From assembly GCA_963760935.1 (NCBI GenBank), contig CAVXFB010000002.1:1-64000 (forward strand): a stretch of 64,000 nucleotides of DNA. The letters run 5' to 3'. A program made the position numbers and the translations under genes. The stretch comes from CAVXFB01 sp963760935 (GTDB taxonomy: Bacteria; Planctomycetota; Planctomycetia; Pirellulales; Thermoguttaceae). The notes under the pieces were generated by a model that was not told where the DNA came from, searched no databases, and saw only the letters and a list, made by a program, of their open reading frames with translations. This document shows positions 35,111 to 45,023 of the stretch, one piece after another (the first letter of the stretch is position 1; each line of letters opens with the position of its first letter).

Positions 35111-35986
35111 TTAAGGACTAGTCACGGCAGACGACGTACCGCGCCGCGCCTTGGCGGCGCCCGTCTTTCGATCATGCAAGTCTTCGGCCGAAATCACGTT
35201 GACGACCTCCTGCGCAAGCTTGTCGATATCCATCACCAGCCGGTCGACGCGGCTGACAAAGAACACGTACAAAATCGACGCAGGTATGGCCACGGCCAAT
35301 CCACCGGCCGTGTTCAGTAGGGCCTTGGCGATGCCGGCGGCCAACATTTCGGCCCGGCCCAGCGCGTCGCCGGTGGCAATGGCATTAAACGATTGAATCA
35401 TACCCAGCACCGTGCCCATGAGGCCCAACAGCGGTCCAACCGTAGCGACCCCGTAGAACACGCGCAGATATTGACGCAGGCCGTTAGTGACTCGTTCGCC
35501 CGCGTCGATCACACCCTGCTCGACCTCGACGCCCGGTCGCCCCCACTTGCGCACCGCCCCGGCAAATACTTGCGAAACGGGGCTGCCGTTTTCCTCGCAC
35601 AGTTCCAATGCTTGATCGCGATCGAGCTGACCTTCGCGGAGCTGCTGCAAAAAGCGGGTGACAAACGGCTTTGGAATCACACGGCCGCGTCGCAGGCTCA
35701 CCGTACGCTCCAAGAAAAACGCCACCACTAAGATGGAGCAGAACAAAATCGCATACATCAACGGGCCGGCGTCGCGAACAATCTTCTGCAAGTCGGTAAT
35801 CGAAATGCGTGGCTCGGCGGCCGTCGGTTCCGAGGCGGCACTTTGTTCGGTTGCTGCGGCGGCAGGGGCAGCCTCCGCGGCCCGACCTTGCGCCAGTGCA
35901 AGCGATGGGCAGTAGGCAGAAACGGCGCATGCCGCCAGAGCGATCGACAACGCCAGGACCAGATACGATCGATTGTGCCGGGTCAT
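35111..35986 (-). CDS. exbB: ExbB/TolQ/MotA-type proton channel
   Basis: 291 residues: signal-peptide-like start (LVLALSIALAACAVSAYC..LALAQG), an Ala/Glu-rich periplasmic linker, then three membrane segments (PLMYAILFCSILVVAFFLERTV, VFYGVATVGPLLGLMGTVLGMI, GLAVAIPASILYVFFVSR) with the family motif GPLLGLMGTVLGMIQSF. Partner of the ExbD encoded 19 bp downstream. The periplasmic extension at the N-terminus is larger than in classic ExbB. Confidence 0.93.
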   Translation of the reverse strand: MTRHNRSYLVLALSIALAACAVSAYCPSLALAQGRAAEAAPAAAATEQSAASEPTAAEPRISITDLQKIVRDAGPLMYAILFCSILVVAFFLERTVSLRRGRVIPKPFVTRFLQQLREGQLDRDQALELCEENGSPVSQVFAGAVRKWGRPGVEVEQGVIDAGERVTNGLRQYLRVFYGVATVGPLLGLMGTVLGMIQSFNAIATGDALGRAEMLAAGIAKALLNTAGGLAVAIPASILYVFFVSRVDRLVMDIDKLAQEVVNVISAEDLHDRKTGAAKARRGTSSAVTSP

Positions 35987-36117
35987 CGTTATGGATTGTT
36001 AATAGTGGATTGTGGCGGCCGCAATGCAAGTAATAAACGCGATTCACACGATTGGCAAGATCGATTTTCTCTATCTTGCTAATTCTGCAAGCCCCTTCCC
36101 AGATCCCCCATTGGCTC

Positions 36118-38919
36118 TCAGTTCTTTTCGGCAACTGAAAGTAGTTGCTTGGCTTGATCGGCAAAGGCCGTCTTCGCATAGTTTTTCACAATTCGCCGGT
36201 AGCAGTCGGCCGCTTCCTGGTGTTCGCCCAGCAGTTCGTGACACTTGCCCGCCTGCAACAGCGCGCCGGCCTGCCATGTGGGAAAGGCGTAAAGGATTTC
36301 CAGCCGCGAATATTCCCGCAGCGCGGCCCGATAGTTCTTCTGATGGAAGAACGACTCGCCAATCATCCATTGCGCCATGGCCGCGGTCTCGGTTTTCGCG
36401 CCGTTGGTCGACTGGATAACCTTGTTATACGCCTGCCGGGCCCCCTCGAAATCCGCGTCGTTGGCCAGACATCGGCCCAGCAGATAATCCACCTCGTACT
36501 GCTGCTCGAAATTGGGGAAAGCGGCGGCAATCTTCGTCGCGATGGTCTGTGCCTCGGACCATTGGTTCTGCTGCGCCAACGCCTGAGCCCGCCGCAACGA
36601 TATCATCGCCATCCACGGCTCACGCTTGTCTTTGATCGCGTCGGCAAGCCGGCCAAACCGAGAAACCGCTTCGGCATAGTTCTTCTCACGATAATATGCC
36701 TCGGCAATCCAAAACTCCGCGATCGGCCGACGGCCGGTCTGCGGAAACTCCTTCAGCAACGTCTCGAATGCCTCGCGGGCCTTGCCCCAATCGGCCTTAG
36801 CAGCGTCCAGTTGGCCGCGCAGGAACAATGCATATTCACGAACGTTCGGATCCGACTTCTCTGCGAGCACATCGTCGATCAACTTCGCCGCCCCATCATA
36901 ATCCTTGGCGTCCAACGCCCGCTGGGCCAACCGACACGCCGCATCGGCCGCAAACCGGCTTTGCGGATACTCCTTTCGCAGCCGATCGAAGACCTGGCCC
37001 GCCGCTTCCGGCTTCTTAAGATCATCAAGCGCCCAAGCCCATTCGTATAGCACCGCGTCGAGCTTCGGATATTGTGGATACTCCTTCACCAAGCGCTCGT
37101 ACAGATCGGCCGCCTCTTGCTTCTGCTTCAACTTGTCGTGCAGCCGCGCGGCCGAGAGCAGGGCATCGACGTACTGCGCGCTCTTCGGATGCCGCTCGAT
37201 GATCACTGCGTACATCGCCAACGCGGGCTCGTTCTGGCCAAGCTGTTCGAGAATCCGGCCGCGGACCAGCGCGACTTCGGCAGCAACCGCCGGCGGTGGA
37301 TTCTGTTTCAGCACCTCGTCGAACACGGCCGCCGACTCAGCCAGTTTGCCGGCCTTGAACTGGCTCCATCCTAGTCCGACCTTTCCCTTCAATTCGTACT
37401 CTGTCGAGCTGCCCGCCGCGGCCAATCGGCTCGACAACTCGGCTGCCCAGGCCGCGTCGTTGGCGTCGTACGCTGCTTCGGCCAAAAGTTCCGTTGTTGG
37501 GGCAACCAGCGGATGCTTCGGATACTTGGCGACAAATTCGGCATAGGCCTTCTTCGCCTTATCAAGCTGCCGGGTCCGGGCATAACAGATCGCCAACGTG
37601 CCCAAAGCCTTGGCGGCCGGGTCGCCTGTTGGTTTTCCTTCCAGCAGCGTCTCCAGTGGAGCGATCGCTTCGGGATATTTTTTCAAGGCCAACAGTAGCG
37701 AGCCCTGCGTCAATTGGGCATCGGCCTTGAGTTGGCCGCTAGCCGCACCGATGACCGGCGCAAGCGCAGCCAAAGCGGCATCGTACCGTTTCAACCCCTC
37801 ATAACTCGCCGCCAGCAAATAATGATTCTCAAGGTCGCCTTGGCCTTTCACATCCGTGCCAACGAGCGACTGCAACAGCGCGGCGGCACGCTCGAACTCC
37901 TTGCGTTCCACCAGCGAGCGCGCCAACATTCGCCGCACGTCGTCAAGCAACGCGCTCTTGGGGAAGCTCTTCTCAAACTGGGCGACTTCCCGATCGACCG
38001 CGGCGTAGTCTTTGATCTGCATCGCCGCCTGAATCTTGCCTCGACTGGCCTGCTGAAACAGCTCGTCACCGGCTAACTTGTTTGCCAATACGGCGTCGAA
38101 CTGCTTCGTCGACTCGGCCGGTCGGTTGAGTTTCAGCAACGCCAACCCCTGGCCGACGCGTGCGTTGGGCTGCCATGCACTCGAGGCCAGCCGGCTGTCG
38201 AAGGCCGAAAAACTCTCGATCGCCTGCTCGTATCGCCCGGCGGCATATTGCAGTGCGCCAAGGTGAAACTGCGCGGCGTCGGCCACAGAGCTGCCCGGCT
38301 TACTCGCCACGGCCAGATAGAGTCGCTCGGCCTCTTCCGTCTGATTCTGCTTCTCCAGCGCGCGGCCCAGCCCAAGACGGCAATCGTCCTGAAGCCGCCC
38401 CTCGGGATACTGCGTCAAACCGTCGCGATAGTACTTGGCGGCCGCCGCCGGATCGTTATTGCCCAAGGCGATGTCGCCCAAGTACGGCAGGACGTATGCG
38501 CCCAACCGATCGTTTGGATACTTGGCCAAGAATGCTTCCAGCCCCGGCTTGGCCACGTCGAACCGACCGGCCAAGTAGGCTGCCTCGCCGATGCGAAACA
38601 GCGCCGCACGCACGTACTTGCCATCCGGTTCGCGGCTGACATATTGGTAGAATTGCGCCTGCGCGTCATCCAGCTTGCCCAATTGCAGCAGCGACTCGCC
38701 AAGAAAGAAGAGCGATTCGTTCGTGCGGCGATCGCTGGGGAACTTCTGTACGAACGTCCGGAACTCTTCGACGGCCAGTTTCCATTGCTGGCGGTCGTAA
38801 TGGCCTGCCGCCACCGCAAATTGATCGTCCGCCTCGTCGGCATGCAATGGCGCGGCTGGCGCAATGGCAAACCAGACGATTAGCGCAACAACCGGCGTTC
38901 GGCGGAAAATGCTCCCCAT
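36118..38919 (-). CDS. Tetratricopeptide repeat protein, secreted
   Basis: 933 residues from ATG 38919. A signal peptide (GSIFRRTPVVALIVWFAIAPAAPLHA) is followed by about 20 TPR units (for example EEFRTFVQKFPSDRRTNESLFFLGESLLQLGKLDDAQAQF, YALFLRGQLDAAKADWGKAREAFETLLKEFP). No catalytic domain. It probably scaffolds the envelope assembly that includes the adjacent ExbB, ExbD and cyclase-repeat proteins. 130 bp from ExbB, same strand, so cotranscription is likely. Confidence 0.9.
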   Translation of the reverse strand: MGSIFRRTPVVALIVWFAIAPAAPLHADEADDQFAVAAGHYDRQQWKLAVEEFRTFVQKFPSDRRTNESLFFLGESLLQLGKLDDAQAQFYQYVSREPDGKYVRAALFRIGEAAYLAGRFDVAKPGLEAFLAKYPNDRLGAYVLPYLGDIALGNNDPAAAAKYYRDGLTQYPEGRLQDDCRLGLGRALEKQNQTEEAERLYLAVASKPGSSVADAAQFHLGALQYAAGRYEQAIESFSAFDSRLASSAWQPNARVGQGLALLKLNRPAESTKQFDAVLANKLAGDELFQQASRGKIQAAMQIKDYAAVDREVAQFEKSFPKSALLDDVRRMLARSLVERKEFERAAALLQSLVGTDVKGQGDLENHYLLAASYEGLKRYDAALAALAPVIGAASGQLKADAQLTQGSLLLALKKYPEAIAPLETLLEGKPTGDPAAKALGTLAICYARTRQLDKAKKAYAEFVAKYPKHPLVAPTTELLAEAAYDANDAAWAAELSSRLAAAGSSTEYELKGKVGLGWSQFKAGKLAESAAVFDEVLKQNPPPAVAAEVALVRGRILEQLGQNEPALAMYAVIIERHPKSAQYVDALLSAARLHDKLKQKQEAADLYERLVKEYPQYPKLDAVLYEWAWALDDLKKPEAAGQVFDRLRKEYPQSRFAADAACRLAQRALDAKDYDGAAKLIDDVLAEKSDPNVREYALFLRGQLDAAKADWGKAREAFETLLKEFPQTGRRPIAEFWIAEAYYREKNYAEAVSRFGRLADAIKDKREPWMAMISLRRAQALAQQNQWSEAQTIATKIAAAFPNFEQQYEVDYLLGRCLANDADFEGARQAYNKVIQSTNGAKTETAAMAQWMIGESFFHQKNYRAALREYSRLEILYAFPTWQAGALLQAGKCHELLGEHQEAADCYRRIVKNYAKTAFADQAKQLLSVAEKN

Positions 38920-39148
38920 GGTTCCCCATAAGTATCCGCGCCAGCGTTCTGGAAGCAATAGCCAACTGAGGCGGCCAATGGGGGCTGGTGCATTTTTCGT
39001 CGTGAAGACGCCATGCGATTAATCGGTGCCAGACCGAGAAGATCGCCCCGCTGCCGTAAAGAAGTATCTGACGCAGATCGCCGCTGGTCGACTAGGCAAA
39101 CAGGGGAACTTGATACGGCGCCTCGTTGATCAGCTAGCCGCGCGGCGG

Positions 39149-39829
39149 CTATACAGATCGCGTTGTAACACGGACGTCCGCCATAACCATGCCGTCGACC
39201 AAACGCGTGGCATTGGCCGTCGTCCGGATGCCGCTAGCTTTGACATCGAATCGATAGCTGCCCCATTCCCGCCACAGGCAGTAGACGGCCGTCATGATCG
39301 CCACCAAGGCGCAGCCCAAGAGCACGGTGAAGACGGAACTCGTATCGCGATATTTCCATAAGGCATACGGAATCACACCGACGGCGATCAAATACACGAC
39401 GCTAGAAAAGTAGACCAAGCCGACCAACCACAGCAATGCGAGCAGAACTGACACGCCCACCGCGATCACCGACTCGCGGTCGGCCGGCAAGCGATCTAAC
39501 AACTTCTTCTGAACGCCTGCGCGCCGCGGGCCAACTTTTTCTTCCGCTGGCTGCACCTCGTCAACTTCTGGCTGGCTCGCAGGCTCTTCGGCTTCAGCAT
39601 CCGCGGCGAGAGACTCCGCTGCTGCCGCGTCTAACTCGCCCAGATCGCCGATGGCCGGCTCCGCGTCGAACGATTCGACTGGCGCTTCGTCCAAGTCGCC
39701 TAGATCGTCACCTAGATCGCTGAGGTCCGGTAGCGATTCGGACTCGCTAAGGTCTGGCAGCGACTCAGGCGATTCTTCATCGCTGGGCATTTCAAAATCA
39801 TCGAATTCAGATTCGCCGTCTTTGGCCAC
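39149..39829 (-). CDS. Membrane protein with acidic repeat region, unknown
   Basis: 226 residues. The first 115 are acidic and Leu/Ser-rich with repeated DLSDLGDDLGDLDEAP-type units (SLPDLSESESLPDLSDLGDDLGDLD). Two or three membrane helices follow (VIAVGVSVLLALLWLVGLVYFSSVVYLIAVGVIPYALW, SVFTVLLGCALVAIMTAVYCLW), then a short soluble tail. No known domain. The acidic repeats resemble cytoplasmic linkers. Intact. Confidence 0.6.
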   Translation of the reverse strand: MAKDGESEFDDFEMPSDEESPESLPDLSESESLPDLSDLGDDLGDLDEAPVESFDAEPAIGDLGELDAAAAESLAADAEAEEPASQPEVDEVQPAEEKVGPRRAGVQKKLLDRLPADRESVIAVGVSVLLALLWLVGLVYFSSVVYLIAVGVIPYALWKYRDTSSVFTVLLGCALVAIMTAVYCLWREWGSYRFDVKASGIRTTANATRLVDGMVMADVRVTTRSV

Positions 39830-39991
39830 GTCCAGCCCTCCAGCTTCTACAGTACGCGGAAACCTCCGCCTCCCCTATTATAGTTGCCATATCCCGAGTT
39901 CGCCACCGAATTGCCGTCTGCCAGTAACTCCGCGACCAACGCACTCGTCTCTCCCCTCTCCTCTCTCCTCTCTCGCCCTCCAGCGGGGTGC

Positions 39992-41911
39992 TCACCAATT
40001 CAATTCTGTGGCCTCTTCCCAATGCTCATAGACCGTCTTTAGCGTCGTCTGCTCCTGCTCGATTTGAAGCTTGATCTGGCGCACCCGTTCTCCGTTGCGC
40101 AGCACGGCCGGCTCGGCAAGCTGGCGGTTTAATTCTTCAATGCACGTTTCCCGTTGGACGATTTCATCCTCCAGGTCCGCCACTTTGCGAAACGGAAAAC
40201 GGCGGACTTTCGACTTTGCCCCCTTTGTCTGCTTAGACCCCTTGGCCGCCTTCGCGCCCTTCGAATCTTTCGTGGCCGAAACCTCGCTATCCGACTGCGT
40301 CGCCTCATCGGCGGCCTTGCCCAGCGACTGCTGATAGCTATCGTAGTTGCCCTCGATCGTCCGCACTCGGTCCGGCTCGATGACCAGAATGTGGTCAGCT
40401 ACGCGGTTGACGAAGTAGCGATCGTGGCTGACAAAAAATACCGTGCCGTTGAATGCCCTTAACGCCCTTTCCAAAGCATCCCGGGCCCAAAGGTCGAGAT
40501 GATTTGTTGGCTCGTCGAGCACAAGAAAGTTCGCATCGGCCGCGGCCAATCGGGCTAACGCAACCCGGCATCGCTCCCCGCCGCTTAGGCTGCCAACTGT
40601 TTGCAGCGCCCGATCGCCACAGAGTCCGAAGCGGGCCAACAGATCGCGCCGCTGCTGCTGATTCGTTTGCTTATGCTGGGGCCGCACGGCATCCGCAGCT
40701 TCCGAATCGTCTTCAATGCCGGCAAGCTGCTGATCGAAATACCCAACCGACACGGCATGCCCCAGGTTGAGTCGCCCTTCATCAGGCGTCACCAATCCGA
40801 GCAGACATCGCAGCAATGTCGTTTTACCGCAACCGTTGGGCCCTAAGAGCGCCCAACGCTGGCCGCGGAGGATATCCAGCGAAAGGTCGCGGAACAGTGG
40901 GCGATCATACGACTTCGCCACCCCTTCGGCCCGAACCACGATATCGCCCGAGCGATCGGCGTCGGGAAAGCCGAAGGCCGGGGCCACGATCTCCCGCGGC
41001 GGAGCCACCGGTTCGATCCGCTCCAGTTTTTTGCGGCGATCTTCGGCCTGGGTGTGCTTCTGGCCATAGGCGTTGCGGCGGATGAAATCCTTCGTCTTCT
41101 CGATCTCGATCTGCTGCTTCTCGTACGTGCGCCGTTGCACCAAGAGCCGGTCGGCCTTTTGCTGCCAATAGGCCGAAAAATTGCCCGTGTAGTCTTCCAC
41201 TGTGCCGTGGAACAATTCCAGCGTGCGGTTGGTCACTTTGTCGAGAAAGTACCGGTCGTGGCTCACGACAATCATCGCCGCCGAGCTTTCCAACAAAAAT
41301 TCTTCCAGCCACTCGGTCGCCTCGATGTCGAGATGGTTCGACGGCTCGTCGAGAATCATCACGTTGGGCTCTGCCAGAAGCAGTTTCGCAAGCATCAGGC
41401 GATTTTGCTCGCCACCACTGAGCGACGCCACGGGCTGGTCGAAGCTTTCGCGACGAAATCGCAAACCGTCGAGAACGCGCTCAATGCGGTGATCGATGTT
41501 GTACGCGTCCTGCCGGTGCAACTCGTGTTGCAGGTGATCGTACCGCGCGGCTAGCCGCTTCTGCTCGACCGGATCCGTCGTAGCACTAATGTCGGCCGCC
41601 ACTTCCACGGCCTCCTGCTGCATCGCCAGGAGGTCGGCCAGCGCGCTGCGGGCCTCGTCGTGCAATGTCCGATCGTGCTCGAATCGCGGTTGCTGTTCGA
41701 GATAGCCGAGGTGGGCGGCCGTGTGAAGTTGGCACGAACCGGCGTCGGCCTCGTCTTTGCCGGCGATGATGCCCAAGAGCGTGGTCTTGCCGCTGCCGTT
41801 CGGCCCCACCAGCCCAATGCGATCGCCGGGACGCACCTCGAACGTCACGCCGTCCAACACGGGCTCGGGCCCAAAGCGCTTGCGAAGATCAGAAACGCTC
41901 AGAAAGATCAT
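39992..41911 (-). CDS. ABC-F family ATPase
   Basis: 639 residues from ATG 41911. Two ABC modules: Walker A GLVGPNGSGKTTLLGI and ALLGPNGCGKTTLLRC, signature ASLSGGEQNRLML and GSLSGGERCRVAL, Walker B VMILDEPSNHLDIE and FLVLDEPTNHLDL, and a linker with the Arg/Lys-rich helical region (TYEKQQIEIEKTKDFIRRNAYGQKHTQAEDRRKK). A Lys-rich C-terminal coiled coil follows (EDEIVQRETCIEELNRQL). No membrane segment. ABC-F proteins act on ribosomes and control translation or resistance. Closest in layout to YheS/Uup-type. Intact. Confidence 0.93.
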   Translation of the reverse strand: MIFLSVSDLRKRFGPEPVLDGVTFEVRPGDRIGLVGPNGSGKTTLLGIIAGKDEADAGSCQLHTAAHLGYLEQQPRFEHDRTLHDEARSALADLLAMQQEAVEVAADISATTDPVEQKRLAARYDHLQHELHRQDAYNIDHRIERVLDGLRFRRESFDQPVASLSGGEQNRLMLAKLLLAEPNVMILDEPSNHLDIEATEWLEEFLLESSAAMIVVSHDRYFLDKVTNRTLELFHGTVEDYTGNFSAYWQQKADRLLVQRRTYEKQQIEIEKTKDFIRRNAYGQKHTQAEDRRKKLERIEPVAPPREIVAPAFGFPDADRSGDIVVRAEGVAKSYDRPLFRDLSLDILRGQRWALLGPNGCGKTTLLRCLLGLVTPDEGRLNLGHAVSVGYFDQQLAGIEDDSEAADAVRPQHKQTNQQQRRDLLARFGLCGDRALQTVGSLSGGERCRVALARLAAADANFLVLDEPTNHLDLWARDALERALRAFNGTVFFVSHDRYFVNRVADHILVIEPDRVRTIEGNYDSYQQSLGKAADEATQSDSEVSATKDSKGAKAAKGSKQTKGAKSKVRRFPFRKVADLEDEIVQRETCIEELNRQLAEPAVLRNGERVRQIKLQIEQEQTTLKTVYEHWEEATELNW

Positions 41912-41999
41912 AGGCTGATAAGCACGGTCGGCATAGCAGGCACGCTCCGTGCACCGTCCGCCGCAACAATACACGAATTGACTCTAATCCCTCCTCCGC

Positions 42000-43409
42000 T
42001 CATTGCTTGCCGGCTTGTACATTCTGGTAGTCGATCAGAGCCTGCTTCTCGAAATCGGTAATGTCGTAACGCTTCGCTTCCTCCGGGGTTGGCGTCCGCA
42101 GCGGTCGCACTATGCGGAAGCCCACAAAGTTGGCATCGGTGAAGTACCAGATACTCTGCGGAATTTCGCGGATCCTGAGACTTCCAATCCTTTGTCGAGC
42201 CTCGCCGCGAGGCGCTCCGCAGCAAGGCCGCCTCATCCGTCCAACCGCCGCCGCGCACCACTTGCGGATACTCCTTCGTGACCACGGCCAAAGGACTGTC
42301 GACCAGCTTGTCGCCCAGTTGCTTGTAGCGATCGGCAATGTATTGGTCCAGGCACCACTCAGCCACGTTCCCGTGCATGTCGTAGAGCCCCCAAGGATTC
42401 GGCTTCTTCTTACCGACCTTGTGATACCTTTCGTCGCTGTTGCCTTCGTACCAGCCGTAGTCGTCAAGTTTTTCGGGATCGTCGCCAAACGAATATGCGG
42501 TTTTGGTGCCCGCCCGGCAGGCATATTCCCACTCGGCCTCGGTTGGCAGGCGATAATACCGCCCGGTCTTGGCCGACAACCATTTGCAGTACATCTTGGC
42601 GGCAAACGGAGTCATGCACACGGCCGGATAGCCCTCCTTGCCCATGCCAAACGTCATATCGCTATACGCGTTGGTCGGCGTCGCGATAGCGTCAGCAATC
42701 TTATCCAGCGACGCATCGCCATTGAGTCCCTTCCGCCGTTGCTTATCGAGTTTTGATCCCCACAATTCATACTCGTTCCATGTCACTTCGCACTTGCCCA
42801 TCCAAAACGGTTCCAGTTTCACTTCGACTTGGGGGCCTTCGTCGTCCTTCCGATCCTTCTCACTGGCGGGGCTGCCCATCTCGAACGTCCCGCCGGCGAT
42901 CGGCACCATCTCAAACGTCACGTCGGTGCGGGGAATGTGCTCCGCATACGGTTTCATGCCCGCTTGATCTTGAGCATCCGCGTCCGCGTTCGGCACCTGC
43001 TTCGGGAGCCATTTGACCGTCACCTCTGTTGTTGGATCAGCCGGGGCGGTTGCTGCCTCACCGCCGGATGTCGCGGCCGCCGGTGTATCCGCAGCCGACG
43101 GCGGCGCCGGCGAGCTTTCGCCGTGTCTTGCGCCGGTTCCTTAGCAGTCGCCTTTGCGGGCTCGTTCGCCGGCTCCTTCACCGGTTGGGCAATAGGCATT
43201 TGCTTGGCAGCCGTTTCCTTCACCGACGCCTCTGCAGCATTGGCAACTGACTTGGCCGGAGCCACGGCAACTGGCTTAGCAGTATCAGCTTTCTTCTCCG
43301 TTTTCTTCTCCGCAGTGGGTTGGCACCCCAACAGAGCTGCCAAAGCCAAGACCGCAAAACCGCGAAACGACCATTGCACCAGGTGCCGGTGGCGAACTAC
43401 GCTACTCAT
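42000..43409 (-). CDS. FGE-sulfatase-type (formylglycine-generating enzyme fold) lipoprotein, two frameshifts
   Basis: ATG at 43409. A lipobox (VLALAALLGCQPT) and a repetitive Lys/Ala/Pro region (EKKTEKKADTAKPVAVAPAKS) lead into a sulfatase-modifying-factor domain: VTFEMVPIAGGTFEMGSP, VEVKLEPFWMGKCEVTWNEYELW, CMTPFAAKMYCKWLSAKTGRYYRLPTEAEWEYACRAGT, NPWGLYDMHGNVAEWCLDQY, VVRGGGWTDEAALLRSASRRG. One-base shifts occur near 43122 (linker) and near 42170, after which the other frame gives IPQSIWYFTDANFVGFRIVRPLRTPTPEEAKRYD and a stop at 42000. The fold in planctomycetes is usually not a true formylglycine enzyme; its role in the envelope is unknown. Confidence 0.75.
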
Positions 43410-43505
43410 TAGGCGATCCTTTTTTTCTGGGAGAATAAACGTGGGGCCGCAACCACTCCGATCCTCGCTTACACACCTCAATGCGCCGTCGTTCAGCCGC
43501 AACCG

Positions 43506-44627
43506 GTGGGAGGAAACCCGCCGGAAAACCGGGGGTCAGTCCCCGTTTGCCGGAGCGGCACGGAGCGTGCCCTGCATAACTGGGGATTGGTCCCCTTTTT
43601 TCCGCGCGCGGGAAGGTTCCTGATTGCGGGGCTATTGTGTGCGGGTGTAGCGGCCGCGTCTGCTGACATCGGGCCCAATCGGTTCCAGTTCAACAAGACG
43701 GAGATGGCCGTACCGATCAAGATTATACTATACACCCACGACGCTGCAACAGCCGCGAAGGCGGCCGAAGCTGCCTTCGTCCGTTTCCAACAGCTTAATG
43801 CCATACTCAGCGACTACGACCCGCAAAGCGAACTTCGTCGCCTCTGCGACACGTCTGGCGGGGGGAAAGCTGTGCCCGTCAGTCAAGATCTATGGCGCGT
43901 GCTGGTAAGGGCCGAGGAACTTTCCAAGCTCTCGGCCGGCGCCTTCGACGTTACCATTGGCCCCGTTGTACATCTCTGGCGCAACGCCCGACGTACCAAG
44001 GAACTCCCCTCGCCTGAATCGTTGCAGCGAGCAATGACTAGGGTCGGCTATCGGTTTATCCGCCTGGACCGGCAGCGACAAGCGGTCGAACTGATCAAGC
44101 CGAAGATGCGATTGGATCTCGGCGGCATTGCCAAGGGATATGCCGTCGACGAGGCAATGGCCGTCCTCCGCCAACACGGTATTAGGACGATGATGATCCA
44201 GGCGGGTGGCAATATCGGCCTCGGCGACCCGCCACCGGGCAAATCCGGCTGGACGATCGGCATTGCCCCGCCCGATCCTCGCAGCTCGCCCCGCGAGTAC
44301 TTGTCGCTCTCTCGCACCGCGCTGTCTACATCTGGCGACATGTGGCAATACGCCGTCATTGCCGGCAAGCGCTACTCGCACATCATCGACCCGCGAACTG
44401 GAATGGCCCTGACCGATCACTCCAACGTGACCGTCATCGGGCCCGACGGACTCAGCACCGATGGCCTATCTTGCGCCGTCGCAGTGATGGGGCCAGAGAA
44501 AGGGCTGAAACTCATCGAAGACACCCCCGGCGCCGCGGCCTTCATCGTCCAACGGATCGGTAGCCGAGAGAAAACGTACGAATCAGAACGATGGAATCGG
44601 TTGCGGGAATCAAAATGCGTTGAGTGA
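43506..44627 (+). CDS. apbE: FAD:protein FMN transferase (ApbE)
   Basis: Residues 60-370 match ApbE: FNKTEMAVPIKIILYTHDAATAAKAAEAAF, DYDPQSELRRLC, SAGAFDVTIGPVVHLW, RLDLGGIAKGYAVDEAM, IQAGGNIGLG, ALSTSGDMWQYAVIAGKRYSHIIDPRTGMAL and STDGLSCAVAVMGP. It attaches FMN to Ser/Thr of membrane redox subunits. The first 40 residues come from a GGGG..TCCCC repeat and look non-native; a hydrophobic stretch (RFLIAGLLCAGVAAASA) after it is a likely export signal, so the true start may be a non-ATG codon near 43615. An insertion in front of the gene may have altered its 5' end. Confidence 0.85.
   Translation: MGGNPPENRGSVPVCRSGTERALHNWGLVPFFPRAGRFLIAGLLCAGVAAASADIGPNRFQFNKTEMAVPIKIILYTHDAATAAKAAEAAFVRFQQLNAILSDYDPQSELRRLCDTSGGGKAVPVSQDLWRVLVRAEELSKLSAGAFDVTIGPVVHLWRNARRTKELPSPESLQRAMTRVGYRFIRLDRQRQAVELIKPKMRLDLGGIAKGYAVDEAMAVLRQHGIRTMMIQAGGNIGLGDPPPGKSGWTIGIAPPDPRSSPREYLSLSRTALSTSGDMWQYAVIAGKRYSHIIDPRTGMALTDHSNVTVIGPDGLSTDGLSCAVAVMGPEKGLKLIEDTPGAAAFIVQRIGSREKTYESERWNRLRESKCVE
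43530..43600. repeat. GGGG..TCCCC palindromic repeat at the apbE 5' end
   Basis: Two units, GGGGTCAGTCCCC and GGGGATTGGTCCCC, flank a GCACGGAGCGTGCC palindrome. The GGGG..TCCCC motif recurs in lysS (63822-63867) and, in a less regular GGGAC..CCCC form, near 49711. Likely a dispersed short palindromic element. Confidence 0.5.
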
Positions 44628-44672
44628 TGATTGTCGTTCCGCCACAAGACTCCGTTCTTTACCGAGCACGCC

Positions 44673-44966
44673 TCAATCGGCAAGCAATTGCGTATACTTC
44701 ACGCTCTTTCGCGGCTCGGCCATCCACGGCGCTACCGCTTCGGCCCAACGGGCGTAGTGCGATGTCTCCTTGTGAGCCTTAGCGCCCGCTTCGTCGCGAT
44801 ACACCTCATATAGCACGAAACGCGTCGGATCATCGGCCTGCTGCAAGACGTCAAACCGCAACCCGCCGGGCTCTTGGACCGTGTGTCGGGAGTTGTTGAG
44901 CGATTCCTCGATGAACTCCGCACATCGTTCAGACTTCACTTGGACATGCACACATACGATATACAT
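44673..44966 (-). CDS. Antibiotic-biosynthesis-monooxygenase (ABM) family protein
   Basis: 97 residues. VCVHVQVKSERCAEFIEESLNNSRHTVQEPGGLRFDVLQQADDPTRFVLYEVYRDEAGAKAHKETSHYARW is a full dimeric alpha/beta-barrel ABM domain of the YgiN/LsrG type. Such proteins handle quinones or autoinducer phosphates. Isolated gene on the minus strand between apbE and the PDZ gene. Substrate unknown. Confidence 0.85.
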   Translation of the reverse strand: MYIVCVHVQVKSERCAEFIEESLNNSRHTVQEPGGLRFDVLQQADDPTRFVLYEVYRDEAGAKAHKETSHYARWAEAVAPWMAEPRKSVKYTQLLAD

Positions 44967-45023
44967 CGATTCGCTCCTCCCAATCGACCACCAGCACCCT
45001 CAGATCTGCAACTCTCCCCTTGT

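Noticed and set aside
38160..38883. Plus-strand frames opposite the TPR gene
   Set aside because: Shadows of the TPR coding frame.
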